A DNA stretch of 64,000 bases from Achromobacter insolitus (GTDB lineage: Bacteria > Pseudomonadota > Gammaproteobacteria > Burkholderiales > Burkholderiaceae_B): positions 930,001 through 994,000 of the forward strand of contig NZ_NJIF01000001.1 in assembly GCF_002209555.1 (NCBI RefSeq), given 5' to 3'. Positions within the stretch are counted from its first letter, which is position 1; each line of letters opens with the position of its first letter. Below are positions 8,194 through 16,777 of the stretch, one piece after another. The notes beneath the pieces are model-generated. The model searched no databases, was not told the origin of the DNA, and worked only from the letters and a program-made list of their open reading frames with translations. Both the position numbers and the translations under genes were made by a program.

Positions 8194-9933
8194 TCAGCTC
8201 TGGGGGATGCCCGCCTCGCCTTGGATAAGCGATTCGCCGGGTTTTACGATGTCAAAGGAAACCGGAACCATCTCCAGCGCTATCTCGCCGTCCTGCGCGC
8301 TCACGCGTGTATAGCTGCTGGTGTGCAGGTCGCCGGCCTCGGGAAAATCTTCGCGGTAATGCGCGCCGCGGCTGTTCTCCCGCGCAAGCGCTGCAAGCGT
8401 GATGACTTTCGAGATATCCACCAGGCTTTCCAGGTTGAGCCAGTCGTGCCAGGTGAGGTTGTAGCGGCGGTCGCCGTCGGCCACGCCGATGTCGCGCAAG
8501 GCGGCATGGTGGCCGGCGATGGCTGACAACCCATGCTCCATTGCGTCGCGGCGGCGCAGCACGCCGACGTCGTCCCACATGGTCTGCGAGAGCGCATCGC
8601 GCAATTCGTGAATGCGGCCGGTACGCCGGGAGAACGGGAACTCGGCGCGCTCGACGCCGCGCTCGATGATGCGCGTGTCGGGATCGCGCCATTGGCCGGA
8701 CTTGGCCACATAGGCGGCCATCGAATCGCCTGCAATGCCGCCGAACACCGTGGAGTTGGCCACGCCGTTTCCGCCCAGGCGATTGGCGCCGTGCACGCCG
8801 CCGCAATCCTCGCCGGCCGCGTAGAGCCCCGGCGAGGCTGTCGAGCCGTCCACGTTGAACTCGACGCCGCCCATGAGGTAGTGGGCCGTCGGCACAACCT
8901 CTACCTTGCCGCCCGCCAGGTCGAAGCCGCAATCCTTGCACCGGTTGACCATGCCGGGGAATGTCTTGGCGACCTTGTCCGCACCCAGATGACTCATCTG
9001 GATATAGACGCCGCCCATCGGCCCGGTGCGCCCCGCCCGCATTTCCGCGTAAATGCCGCGGCTGACCACGTCACGGGTGGCCCGTTCGCCGCGCTTGTCG
9101 TAATTTGCCATGAAGCGCTCGCCGTCGCCATTCAACAGATACCCGCCAGCGCCCCGCAGCCCCTCCTCCAGCACCGTTCCGGTCATCCGGGTGTCGGGCC
9201 CGCCAAGCAGGCCGGTCGGATGGAACTGCACCATTTCCATGTCCCGCAGCTTCAAGCCATAGCGCAGCGCCATTGCCAGCCCGTCGCAGGTCTTGTCGCC
9301 GGAGGGCGTGTGGTAGCGATACATCGTCGGGCCCGCGCCGGTGGCCAGAAGCACGGCCTTGGCCTGGATGAAGCGGTACGTGCCCGCCCGCATGTCGATG
9401 AACAGCACACCGGCGATGCCGGAGCCATCGGCAGCGGGAATCAGCTCGATGGCGCGATGCTCTTCCAGCTCGTCTATGTCCAGCGCCCGTACCTGCTCCA
9501 TGAGACGGTTGATGATCTCGATGCCGGTCAGGTCCGCCTTGTGCACGGTCCGGTCGAAACTCTGGCCGGCGAATGCCTTGGAATGCAGCGTGCCATCGGG
9601 ATTGCGGTCGAAGAAGCAGCCGATCTCGTTTTCCAGCTCGCGCACCCGTTCGACCGCGCCTTCGACCAGCCGCCACGCCAGGTCCTGCCGCGGCAACCAT
9701 TTCCCGCCTTCGATGGTGTCCATGAAATGGCGCTCGACGGAATCGCCCGCCGCCAGCGCGACGTTGTAGCCTCCCTGGACCATGCGGGTACAGCCGCATT
9801 TGCCAAGCAGCCCTTTCACCGTCACGGTCACCCGCAAGGACGGGTTTGCCTTCTTGGCATGCAGCGCCGCAAACAGGCCCGCGCCGCCCGTGCCCAACAC
9901 CAGAATGTCCGTCTTGTAATTGTCGATCCGCAT
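8194..9933 (-). CDS. FAD-binding succinate dehydrogenase/fumarate reductase-type flavoprotein
   Basis: 579 residues. The FAD fold begins LVLGTGGAGLFAALHA. Active-site pieces are present: HPTGLLGG with the substrate histidine, EEGLRGAGG, RATRDVVSRGIYAE with the shuttle arginine, PTAHYLMGGVEF and ANRLGGNGVANSTVFGG. In E. coli FrdA/SdhA a histidine in RSHTVAA forms the covalent bond to FAD; here that place reads CGCTRMVQGG, so a cysteine stands where the histidine should be and FAD is probably not covalently bound in the usual way. That trait is known to weaken succinate oxidation more than fumarate reduction. It follows the anchor gene by one base. It may act on fumarate/succinate or on a substituted relative. 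Confidence 0.9.
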   Translation of the reverse strand: MRIDNYKTDILVLGTGGAGLFAALHAKKANPSLRVTVTVKGLLGKCGCTRMVQGGYNVALAAGDSVERHFMDTIEGGKWLPRQDLAWRLVEGAVERVRELENEIGCFFDRNPDGTLHSKAFAGQSFDRTVHKADLTGIEIINRLMEQVRALDIDELEEHRAIELIPAADGSGIAGVLFIDMRAGTYRFIQAKAVLLATGAGPTMYRYHTPSGDKTCDGLAMALRYGLKLRDMEMVQFHPTGLLGGPDTRMTGTVLEEGLRGAGGYLLNGDGERFMANYDKRGERATRDVVSRGIYAEMRAGRTGPMGGVYIQMSHLGADKVAKTFPGMVNRCKDCGFDLAGGKVEVVPTAHYLMGGVEFNVDGSTASPGLYAAGEDCGGVHGANRLGGNGVANSTVFGGIAGDSMAAYVAKSGQWRDPDTRIIERGVERAEFPFSRRTGRIHELRDALSQTMWDDVGVLRRRDAMEHGLSAIAGHHAALRDIGVADGDRRYNLTWHDWLNLESLVDISKVITLAALARENSRGAHYREDFPEAGDLHTSSYTRVSAQDGEIALEMVPVSFDIVKPGESLIQGEAGIPQS

Positions 9934-9934
9934 C

Positions 9935-10279
9935 TCAGATCACTCCAGCAACGAAAACCAGGCCGGTCACCATCGACACCGCAAAACCCCAGCCTATCCA
10001 GGCGACGCGCGCATCCCGCGGCGATCGCCAGGGCAGCAGTTCAAGCGCCAGCAGGCGCAGGCCGAAGAACATGTGCAGGGTCAGCAACAGCACCAGTCCC
10101 CATTCGCCGAACTTCATTGCAGGCATCTCGGCAAGTTTCAGGAAGCCGTCCAGCCGCGCTTCATCCAATGCCATCGCCAACACATAAAAGTGGGCCGGCA
10201 GGAACAGGGCCAGCGCCAGGCCGGAAATGCGATGCCCCAGAAACGCCCAGTACGCCTGATGGTTGCGCGCGGATTTCAT
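9935..10279 (-). CDS. Succinate dehydrogenase/fumarate reductase membrane anchor (SdhC-like)
   Basis: 114 residues with three predicted membrane helices. HRISGLALALFLPAHFYVL resembles the first helix of SdhC/cytochrome b subunits, and LLLTLHMFFGLRLLALEL holds a histidine suited to heme b ligation. The ATG at 10279 overlaps the stop of the preceding anchor gene (10276) in ATGA style, so the two anchors are translationally coupled. It would hold the catalytic subunits on the inner membrane and pass electrons to or from quinone. Confidence 0.82.
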   Translation of the reverse strand: MKSARNHQAYWAFLGHRISGLALALFLPAHFYVLAMALDEARLDGFLKLAEMPAMKFGEWGLVLLLTLHMFFGLRLLALELLPWRSPRDARVAWIGWGFAVSMVTGLVFVAGVI

Positions 10280-10611
10280 TGCATCAGCCCTCCCACAGCC
10301 GCCACGGCGCGCACGCCCAGGACGAGCAGTCCCGCGCCGAACGCCAATCCGATGACGGATGCCGCAGACCGCCCGATTCGCAACCATTCGATCAGGATGT
10401 TGCGCACCCCGATGGGCACGTGGACTGACACGCTCAACACGAACAAGCCATAAAAGGCGATCCAGAACCAGTTCCCCTGGGTGCGCGACAAGATCTCGCC
10501 CGCGGTCAGGCCGCCACGGACCGCATAAATGACCAAGCCCACATGCACCAGGACGAATGGCGCCATCACCATCGCCGTCAGGCGCTGGAGCGCGAAAAGC
10601 CGAGCTTCCAT
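10276..10611 (-). CDS. Succinate dehydrogenase/fumarate reductase membrane anchor (second subunit)
   Basis: 111 residues, three predicted membrane helices. It starts MEARLFALQRLTAMVMAPFVLVHV, where the ALQRxTA pattern resembles the quinone-site region of small SDH anchors, and has a second histidine in VLSVSVHVPIGVRN that could bind heme. It begins one base after the iron-sulfur subunit gene and overlaps the next anchor gene by 4 bases. Two small anchors instead of one long cytochrome b make this a two-anchor complex. Confidence 0.8.
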   Translation of the reverse strand: MEARLFALQRLTAMVMAPFVLVHVGLVIYAVRGGLTAGEILSRTQGNWFWIAFYGLFVLSVSVHVPIGVRNILIEWLRIGRSAASVIGLAFGAGLLVLGVRAVAAVGGLMQ

Positions 10612-10612
10612 G

Positions 10613-11347
10613 TCAGCCCCCCTTGAGCAGGCTCAGGATGGCGCTGCGCTTGAGCCCCGCAATGCTGCCGGTGGGGCTGAGGCTGACCGGACAGTGCTTC
10701 ATGCAACTGCCCTGGGTGTGGCAGGAATTGCAGCCGCTGCCGGAGGTGGCCTTGTGCAGCACCTCCTTGGGATGGGCATGCCGTTCGTCATTGAAGAGCG
10801 TCCACGCGCGGTTCAGGGCGGCCGGTCCCAGGTAATCCTTGTCCCAGGACACAACGTCACAGGCCGCGTAGCACACGCCGCAATTGATGCATTCGATGGC
10901 GGCGTCGGCCTGCTTGCGCTTTTTGCTCTGTGGCGATACCAGCGCCGGCGGATCATTGCGGGTAGCCGTGCCGACAAAGGTGTTGCCGGCGCGCGCCCAC
11001 TTCTGGAAGAACTCGCTCATGTCGACAACGAGATCCTTGACCCGCGGCATATTGCGCATCGGCTCGATCACGATCACACCGCCTTCCTCGACGCGGCTCA
11101 CGTGGGTCCGACAGGTCCAGCGGGGCTTGCCGTTGACCGTCATCGCACAGGACCCGCATACGCCGACCCGGCAGGCGTAGCGGTACGAGAGACTGGGTTC
11201 CTGAGTCCGTTGCACTTCGGTCACCACGTCCAGTACCGTCTGGTTTTCACGCCAGGGGACTGAGTAGGTCGAATAGCTTCCATCTTCGGTTCCCCGAGAG
11301 ATGCGGACCGTGAGCTGTCTCTGATTCGTGGAGTTCTTCGTATCCAT
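10613..11347 (-). CDS. Succinate dehydrogenase/fumarate reductase iron-sulfur subunit
   Basis: 244 residues. The N-terminal ferredoxin domain has CRVGVCGSCAMTVNGKPRWTC for the [2Fe-2S] cluster near residues 60-80. The C-terminal domain has CINCGVCYAAC near 146, and a further cysteine set GCNSCHTQGSCMKHCP near 212 for the remaining clusters; that last set has one cysteine more than the usual pattern. It is the first gene of the minus-strand operon running down to 5688. The upstream 60-80 bases hold a LysR-type box. Confidence 0.9.
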   Translation of the reverse strand: MDTKNSTNQRQLTVRISRGTEDGSYSTYSVPWRENQTVLDVVTEVQRTQEPSLSYRYACRVGVCGSCAMTVNGKPRWTCRTHVSRVEEGGVIVIEPMRNMPRVKDLVVDMSEFFQKWARAGNTFVGTATRNDPPALVSPQSKKRKQADAAIECINCGVCYAACDVVSWDKDYLGPAALNRAWTLFNDERHAHPKEVLHKATSGSGCNSCHTQGSCMKHCPVSLSPTGSIAGLKRSAILSLLKGG

Positions 11348-11409
11348 TTTCCGCCCTCGGACGACAGGTTGCGTCCATGAGAAGAATTCTGGATCTTGCG
11401 TACAGTTGA

Positions 11410-11430
11410 ATCAATATAGATTAGGTTGAT
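11410..11430 (-). promoter_or_regulatory. Candidate LysR-type operator of the dehydrogenase operon
   Basis: ATCAA and TTGAT form a perfect 5-bp inverted repeat separated by 11 bases, the T-N11-A layout of LysR recognition sites, 63-83 bases before the iron-sulfur subunit start in an AT-rich stretch. The LysR gene at 4729-5634 is the nearest candidate partner. Confidence 0.5.
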
Positions 11431-11678
11431 ATTTTTTGAAGTTAATTTCGACCCGTCCATAGGGTGATGTTGACGATTTCGCGCCTTCCGCAGCGCCGCA
11501 TGTTCAACGATTGACGATCACTGGCCGTCTCCGGATACCGGACGAGGCAGGAACCGGGCGCGCCCACACCCCGCGCGGACTTGAAAAGCGTCTTTTTAAA
11601 AATTAGGTATACTTCCGCCTCTCTTGCCGCAAGCCTGTTCCGGATCTCTCCGATCACGAATGGCGCCAGGCAGGAAAT

Positions 11679-11754
11679 GCGGGAGTAGCTCAGTTGGTAG
11701 AGCGCAACCTTGCCAAGGTTGAGGTCGCGAGTTCGAGACTCGTCTCCCGCTCCA
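11679..11754 (+). tRNA. tRNA-Gly (anticodon GCC)
   Basis: A 76-base cloverleaf with CCA encoded. The 7-bp acceptor stem is GCGGGAG/CTCCCGC, the D arm holds AGCTCAGTTGGTAGAGC, the anticodon loop is TTGCCAA giving anticodon GCC, and the T arm has GTTCGAGAC. A TATACT hexamer at 11608-11613 may be its -10 box. It is identical over all 76 bases to the gene at 31020-31095. Confidence 0.97.
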
Positions 11755-11798
11755 GATTTTGATTCAGGCTTTCTTCATCGGAAAACCTGAACTTCTTG

Positions 11799-11827
11799 AA
11801 AAAAAGGGCCCGCGGGCCCTTTTTTCT
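11799..11827. terminator. Bidirectional rho-independent terminator
   Basis: The palindrome GGGCCCGCGGGCCC (11806-11819) is flanked by an A run on the left and a T run on the right, so it can end transcripts from both the tRNA-Gly gene (+) and the usher gene (-), which converge here. Confidence 0.88.
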
Positions 11828-11861
11828 TTCTGCGCAAAGATGCCCGTCGCGACGGCGTGGC

Positions 11862-14414
11862 TCAAGGCTCGCAATGCAATCTGGCACGCTCATAGTTGAG
11901 TGTCTTGTTGCGTTCAGGCAGCGCATAAGAGGCGGAGCACTGCTGATTCCCCCAACGGATCCGCAACGTTCCCTGGTCCTCTTCAACCAGTGCCAGTGCC
12001 ATGCCACTGGGGTCGGAAATCGCCAGCTGCTTGCCACCCGCATTTTCCACGGAAGCACCGAACGGAATCTTGCCGCCTTGATGGTCATACAGCTCGAACT
12101 GCACACGCCGGCCGGTCGTGCCGGTATAGCGGGCCAGCGTAATGGCGCCACGACGCGGCACAAGCTGCTGAGTCGCGTTGTCGATCTCGATGTCCGCGCC
12201 CAGTTCTCGCGTATCCAGGCTGATCCAGTTGACCCGATACGGCTGGGCGCTAGGAACGACCGCGTACCCGTTGTAGCCAGTGGCGACGCCGCTATAGCTG
12301 CTGATCTTGGCGCCTTGCACGCCAGGCACCTCGACCAGCGCAAAGGTCTCGCCCACGGTCTGCCCCATATTGACGCCCCCCGAATGCGCAACGACCGAAC
12401 CCGCGACGTTCAGGCTCTGAGCGTTGTAGCCTTGGCCTTGGCTGTGGCCCGCGCTGATGTCCGCCACGGATGTACGCGTACTGATGGTGGCCGACGCCGA
12501 CCGGTCTCCGCCACTGCGCGCTCCGCCCTGGATGGAATAGAACGTGTTGGCCTCTTCGGTCAGATACCCGTTGATGCCGGCCTGAACGCTGCCTCCGCGC
12601 TTTTGCGAACTGGTGGTGACAAACGCGCGCGGCGCCCGCGAACGCCCGCCCAACGGAAATGAGATCGACAGGCTGACCATGGTATCGCCCGCAGCGCTTC
12701 GGCCACCGATATCCCTGCTGCGGCTCACGTTAAGGCTGTAGCTGACGTCCCCCCAGTTGTTGCTGTAGCCGGCCGAGATGCTTTGCAGTCCGCCACGGTT
12801 CCAATAGCGCTGGTCACTGCCGCTTACGTACAGGCTGCCCCATTGCGCCTGCTCGCCCAGGCTTTGGTTGATGGTCAGGTCGGTCCGGGTCTTGGAGTAC
12901 GGCGTCCGGGAAAGCAGGCCGGCGCTTCGGTCTTCGACGTGATTGGCAAGCGTGCGGTAGCCCTCGGTCGAATAACGATGGGCTGCCAGCGTGAATGTCG
13001 TTGCCGTGCCGGTAAAGGTCTTCGCGTACAGCGCGCGCAGGCTGTTACCCGACTTATCCTGGCCTTGGCCGTGGCCTTTGCTTGTGGAGTGCGTCCAGTC
13101 CAATGACATTGCGCCTATCGGGGTATTGGTTCCCACCCCAACAGCCAGCGCCCGGTATCCGTCGGTAGCCTGCAGCCCCACTATCCCCGTCAAATTGCTG
13201 CCAAGGCCATACGCAATGTTGCCGGTGATCAACTGAGGCGTGGCAACGCCCACGCTGTTGCTGCGATAGCGTCCCACCGAGAAGCTGTATTTCAGCTGCC
13301 CTTCGCGCACCATGATGGGCAGGCTGGAAAAGGCCTGCTGGCTTACCCTGCGCCGCCCGTCGGACTCAATCACGGTTATCTCAAGATCGCCGTTGGATCC
13401 GCTAGGGTAGATATCGCTGATTTCGAACGGGCCCGGCGGCACGTTTGTGGAGTAAAGCAGATAGCCGTTCTGCCGGATTTCCACGGTGGCGTTGGTCTGC
13501 GCAACGCCACGGACGATCGGCGCATAGCCGCGTTCGCTGTCGGCGCGCATGCCATCGTCGGACTCCAGTTTCAGACCGCGGTAGCGCACGCTGTCAAACA
13601 ACTGCGCATCGCTGAAAACATCCCCTGCGCTGAACTGCCCTTTGAGCGCGGTCACGTCGTGCTGCAGGTAGCTGCGGTTGCTCTGGAAAGTGCTGGGGCG
13701 CCCGGTCCCGTGGCTGAAGTTGGATTCGTTGCGAAAGCGCCAGCCTCCCAGGTTGATCCCGTTGCGCAGGCCCAGGTTGTTGTTGTAGCGGACGCCGCCG
13801 ACGCCGCCATTGCGGTTCGCGCTCACCTGATAATTGATGAAGGCGGCGGGAACCCCGTTGTCCCATAAGTCGGGATCCACGTAGCCGCGTATGCCTCGTT
13901 GCATGGCGACCTGCGGCACGCTGACCAGCAAACGCATGCGGCCGGCATCAAAGCGTACCGTCGCCATATCGATCAGCCCGGCAAGATCCATGCAGGACTG
14001 TTCCGCCTTGGGGTCGATCTTTCCTTGGGCTCGCAGCTTTTCCATGTCGATACCCAGTTGCGTTAGTACGTCAAGGGTAAGGCAGGGCTCGACGCGGCCA
14101 TTGGCCGGATTGCGATTGAAGCTGATTTCACGCCGCCCAACCAGCACCTCGTTGCTATAAAGATCGACCCGATAATTGCCGGGGGGCACATTGGTGCCCG
14201 CCAACAGCAGTTGCAGGTCCACTGATGAGGGTGCGTCCTGAAAGAAGGCAGTATTGAAGGCAAGCAGTTGCGGATCCGCGACTTCTTGCTCCGAAGTCGC
14301 CGCATGGGCGCAGGCGCTCTGGATGGCCAGGGTCAACGCCGCGAGCTTCAAGGTCGCGGGAAAGATGAGACGCGCACGCGCGCGCCTGCCCTGGAAGGAC
14401 CAGACATCGAACAT
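11862..14414 (-). CDS. Fimbrial outer-membrane usher protein
   Basis: About 850 residues, the normal size of a FimD/PapC usher. After a signal peptide ending SACAHA come the N-terminal chaperone-binding domain (FNTAFFQD, LDLQ-type start), the barrel region with RGYVDPDLWDNGVPAAFINY, GGWRFRNESNF and DLFDSVRYRG-like segments, the plug with YPSGSNGDLEITVIESDGR, and the C-terminal domain GKQLAISDPSG. It secretes and assembles pilus subunits. The ATG at 14414 is chosen because the signal peptide follows; the frame is open to 14507. It is the last gene of the operon: no tip adhesin gene follows before the terminator at 11799. Confidence 0.93.
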   Translation of the reverse strand: MFDVWSFQGRRARARLIFPATLKLAALTLAIQSACAHAATSEQEVADPQLLAFNTAFFQDAPSSVDLQLLLAGTNVPPGNYRVDLYSNEVLVGRREISFNRNPANGRVEPCLTLDVLTQLGIDMEKLRAQGKIDPKAEQSCMDLAGLIDMATVRFDAGRMRLLVSVPQVAMQRGIRGYVDPDLWDNGVPAAFINYQVSANRNGGVGGVRYNNNLGLRNGINLGGWRFRNESNFSHGTGRPSTFQSNRSYLQHDVTALKGQFSAGDVFSDAQLFDSVRYRGLKLESDDGMRADSERGYAPIVRGVAQTNATVEIRQNGYLLYSTNVPPGPFEISDIYPSGSNGDLEITVIESDGRRRVSQQAFSSLPIMVREGQLKYSFSVGRYRSNSVGVATPQLITGNIAYGLGSNLTGIVGLQATDGYRALAVGVGTNTPIGAMSLDWTHSTSKGHGQGQDKSGNSLRALYAKTFTGTATTFTLAAHRYSTEGYRTLANHVEDRSAGLLSRTPYSKTRTDLTINQSLGEQAQWGSLYVSGSDQRYWNRGGLQSISAGYSNNWGDVSYSLNVSRSRDIGGRSAAGDTMVSLSISFPLGGRSRAPRAFVTTSSQKRGGSVQAGINGYLTEEANTFYSIQGGARSGGDRSASATISTRTSVADISAGHSQGQGYNAQSLNVAGSVVAHSGGVNMGQTVGETFALVEVPGVQGAKISSYSGVATGYNGYAVVPSAQPYRVNWISLDTRELGADIEIDNATQQLVPRRGAITLARYTGTTGRRVQFELYDHQGGKIPFGASVENAGGKQLAISDPSGMALALVEEDQGTLRIRWGNQQCSASYALPERNKTLNYERARLHCEP

Positions 14415-14519
14415 ACAAGAAATCCCATTTAATCCATGAGGTACCGCAAGCACCTCGAAGACGCACACCGAAGACGCACCTCGAAGACGCACATCAAGGA
14501 CGTACAAACGCCGGCAGCG

Positions 14520-15272
14520 TCAGGGCGTCGCAGTGGTCTCGATAACCGTGGCGGTGCGGCCTTGATTCGGAGCAAGGCGAACGCGATACTCGTTCTGTGC
14601 GCCGTAGTCGTTAATACTGATGAAGCTCAGGCTCGCAGGTGCGCTAGCCGATACCTTGGCAAGATTGAAGGTTCGGGATTGCCCGGGTGCAATCGTTGCC
14701 AGCTCGGCGGCCACCGCCGAGTGATTTCCAGCGTCGACCTTGAGGTCCGCCATGGACACGTGGTAGACGCTGGGATTGCGGACCGACAACACGGTCGAGC
14801 CGCTGTTCTGCGTCAACTGCCACACCAGTTCTTCAGGCGCCGTCAAGGCGCTGCCGGGCAACCCTGCCGGGCGGAAGAAGATCTTTATCCGCTGGCGCAC
14901 AGCCAGTTGCAACGTGTTTGCCTGCTCGCTGGCCTTGGGAATTTCCTGGACGTTGAGCCACACCATGGATTCGCGGTCGGCAGGCATGCCGACGCCTTCG
15001 TACAGAATGCGCAGCAGCTGCTGTTCTTTGGCCATGACCCTGGCCAGCGGCGGCGTGACCGCGAACGGAACGCGTTGGCCCTGCCCTTCATCCGTGTCTA
15101 TCCAGGACTGCACCAGCACGTCCTGACCGCTGTTGCGCACCGTAAGGTTGGCCTCTTTGTGCCCACCATCGAAGATCACGCGAGTGGCGCTCAATGAGAT
15201 TCCACCCATGGCTGGCGCAGCCGCAAGCACGCCCAGCAAGCCCAGACATGCGGAAAGTCGTTGGAACAACAT
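14520..15272 (-). CDS. Periplasmic fimbrial chaperone (PapD-like)
   Basis: 250 residues with a signal peptide ending PAMGG. The immunoglobulin-like chaperone fold shows SATRVIFDGGHKEANLTVRN with the conserved subunit-anchoring arginine, WLNVQEIPKAS and RQRIKIFFRPAGLPG with the partner lysine, and NPSVYHVSMADL. It holds unfolded subunits for the usher by donor-strand complementation. The ATG at 15272 fits GAGA seven bases upstream better than a TTG at 15278. It lies between the subunit and usher genes, after an intercistronic hairpin. Confidence 0.92.
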   Translation of the reverse strand: MLFQRLSACLGLLGVLAAAPAMGGISLSATRVIFDGGHKEANLTVRNSGQDVLVQSWIDTDEGQGQRVPFAVTPPLARVMAKEQQLLRILYEGVGMPADRESMVWLNVQEIPKASEQANTLQLAVRQRIKIFFRPAGLPGSALTAPEELVWQLTQNSGSTVLSVRNPSVYHVSMADLKVDAGNHSAVAAELATIAPGQSRTFNLAKVSASAPASLSFISINDYGAQNEYRVRLAPNQGRTATVIETTATP

Positions 15273-15305
15273 AAGCAAATCTCATCCCTATTCGATTGAA
15301 GCGGA

Positions 15306-15331
15306 CGGCGAGGCTCGGCAGAGCCTCGCCG
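15306..15331 (-). promoter_or_regulatory. Intercistronic stem-loop between fimbrial subunit and chaperone
   Basis: CGGCGAGGCTC and GAGCCTCGCCG form a perfect 11-bp stem with a 4-base loop in the 75-base gap, 22 bases after the subunit stop. There is no T run, so it looks like a 3'-end stabiliser or partial terminator that would favour subunit over chaperone and usher expression. Confidence 0.65.
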
Positions 15332-15353
15332 CTGACGACCCAAAGGGTGAGAC

Positions 15354-15953
15354 TTACTGGTACTGCAGGATGAACGGGAGGGTGGCGTCACCGCGGCCGG
15401 CCGTGGCAGAGCCAGCGGCGCCAGTCGTGACGTAGGCAGCGGAGAATCGCAGAGTGGCGTCGCCGCCGGCAGCGCCGCCGCGCATGTCGCTCTGGATCAG
15501 GGAGGTGGTCTTGGTGCTGAGGTCGATCTTTGCGCCGTTGCCGTCGATCAGCGCAATGCCGACGTTCTTGGCTGCATCGCTGCCCGGATCCAGGGCCAGC
15601 ACGCCCTTGCCGGTCACGATGCCGGAACCACCGCCCGCGGCGGGGTCGAAGACCATGGTCACCTTGGTGCCTTGGTTGCAGTTGACGTTGAGGCTGAACT
15701 CCTTGCCCGTCACACGACCGGAGGCGGGCGATTCGGCAGTGCCCATGTCCTTGATGGAGACGCTGCCCATATCCACCGCGATCACGCGGTCGGAGTCGGT
15801 GCCGTCGACCGAGCAAGCGTCATTGTTGATGACGCCGCTGAAGGTAATCTTGCCTTCACCGCCCTTCACAGGAGCCGCGGGTTCGGCAGCGAAGGCCCCG
15901 GCGGAAAACACGAGCGCCGACAGGGCAACGGCAGCGACGGAGAGTTTATTCAT
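15354..15953 (-). CDS. Major fimbrial subunit (type 1-like)
   Basis: 199 residues. The signal peptide MNKLSVAAVALSALVFSAGAFA is followed by a mature subunit with the GKITFSGVINNDACSV start typical of type 1 pilins, a cysteine pair (NDACSV and LNVNCNQG) for the fold's disulfide, and a C-terminal beta strand TLPFILQYQ with the expected penultimate tyrosine region. AGGA precedes the ATG. It is the first gene of the subunit-chaperone-usher operon, 111 bases below the RcsB-like gene, and that gap contains an RcsB-type box. Confidence 0.92.
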   Translation of the reverse strand: MNKLSVAAVALSALVFSAGAFAAEPAAPVKGGEGKITFSGVINNDACSVDGTDSDRVIAVDMGSVSIKDMGTAESPASGRVTGKEFSLNVNCNQGTKVTMVFDPAAGGGSGIVTGKGVLALDPGSDAAKNVGIALIDGNGAKIDLSTKTTSLIQSDMRGGAAGGDATLRFSAAYVTTGAAGSATAGRGDATLPFILQYQ

Positions 15954-16032
15954 AATGGATTCCTAGTTGATCAGTGAATGTCGTAGCAATCGGGCTACAA
16001 ATTCATTAAAGCAACGCGGCGTACCATCACGA

Positions 16033-16047
16033 ATCAGACAATCCTTA
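16033..16047 (-). promoter_or_regulatory. RcsB-type box upstream of the fimbrial operon
   Basis: Read on the minus strand this is TAAGGATTGTCTGAT, 80-94 bases before the fimbrial subunit start. It keeps the strong positions of the enterobacterial RcsB/RcsAB box (T-A-A-G ... T-C ... A in TAAGAATATTCCTA). The identical 15 bases occur again at 24178-24192 in the same orientation relative to the downstream gene. Confidence 0.65.
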
Positions 16048-16064
16048 GAAATCAAGCATTTCAC

Positions 16065-16712
16065 TCAACTGAAGTAGCGATTTGCCATACAGTACGTCAT
16101 CAGTTCCTGGTCACTATTGAGCTCAAGCTTGCGCATGGCGGACATCTTTTGGGTGCTGATGGTCTTGGGGCTGCGATTAAGGCTGCGCGCGATTTCTCCC
16201 ACGGTCTTGCCCGTCACGAATAGCCGCAGAATCTCCCGCTCTTTGAAGGACAGGCTGGCGAAACGGTGGTCCTCGTCAAGTGCCGACTCGCCGCCCGACT
16301 GCGCGTCCCACTGCGAGCCCCGGTATTGGCGGCGCAGAAAAATCGCGCCCAGCGCGCGCTCGATCTCCGTGTGCATGTGCCGCTTCTGAATTACCCCCAC
16401 AACTCCCATGTCCAGCAGACGCGCATGGACCGTAGGCGTGGAAATCATCGTCAATACCAGCACCTGGATCTGCGGGAAGTTCCGGATCAGATAGTCGATC
16501 AGTTTCAGCCCATCCCCGTAGGATGAGTCGTCCGGCATGTTGTAGTCGGTAATGACCACGTGCACGGGCTGCTCCTGCAAAAGCTTGACCAGGGCGCTGG
16601 AGCTCATTGCTTCGCCTATGACACGAAAGCGCGCGTCTCCCTTGATCAGTTCGCGCAGACCGAACAGCACGATAGGATGGTCGTCCGCGATGATGACGTT
16701 TAGTGTTTCCAT
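16065..16712 (-). CDS. RcsB-like NarL-family response regulator
   Basis: 215 residues: a receiver domain starting METLNVIIADDHPIVLFGLREL, phospho-acceptor D56 in ITDYNMP, and the SSYGDGLKLIDYL segment close to the DKYGDG of RcsB. The C-terminal LuxR helix-turn-helix has FKEREILRLFVTGKTVGEIARSLNRSPKTIS. The start at 16712 has GGAGG upstream. It lies 65 bases after the hybrid kinase with HPt, and directly before the fimbrial operon, so it is the likely transcriptional output of the phosphorelay. BvgA is a more distant alternative; the sequence is closer to RcsB. Confidence 0.92.
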   Translation of the reverse strand: METLNVIIADDHPIVLFGLRELIKGDARFRVIGEAMSSSALVKLLQEQPVHVVITDYNMPDDSSYGDGLKLIDYLIRNFPQIQVLVLTMISTPTVHARLLDMGVVGVIQKRHMHTEIERALGAIFLRRQYRGSQWDAQSGGESALDEDHRFASLSFKEREILRLFVTGKTVGEIARSLNRSPKTISTQKMSAMRKLELNSDQELMTYCMANRYFS

Positions 16713-16777
16713 AGAACCTCCGCGAATGGAGTTTTGCATGCCACCGGCCTCTTGTGGGCGGCATGCATGATGTTTTT

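Noticed and set aside
5688..11347. Operon considered as the main citric acid cycle succinate dehydrogenase
   Set aside because: The covalent-FAD histidine is missing, and hydro-lyase and amidohydrolase-like genes are part of the unit, which does not fit sdhCDAB.
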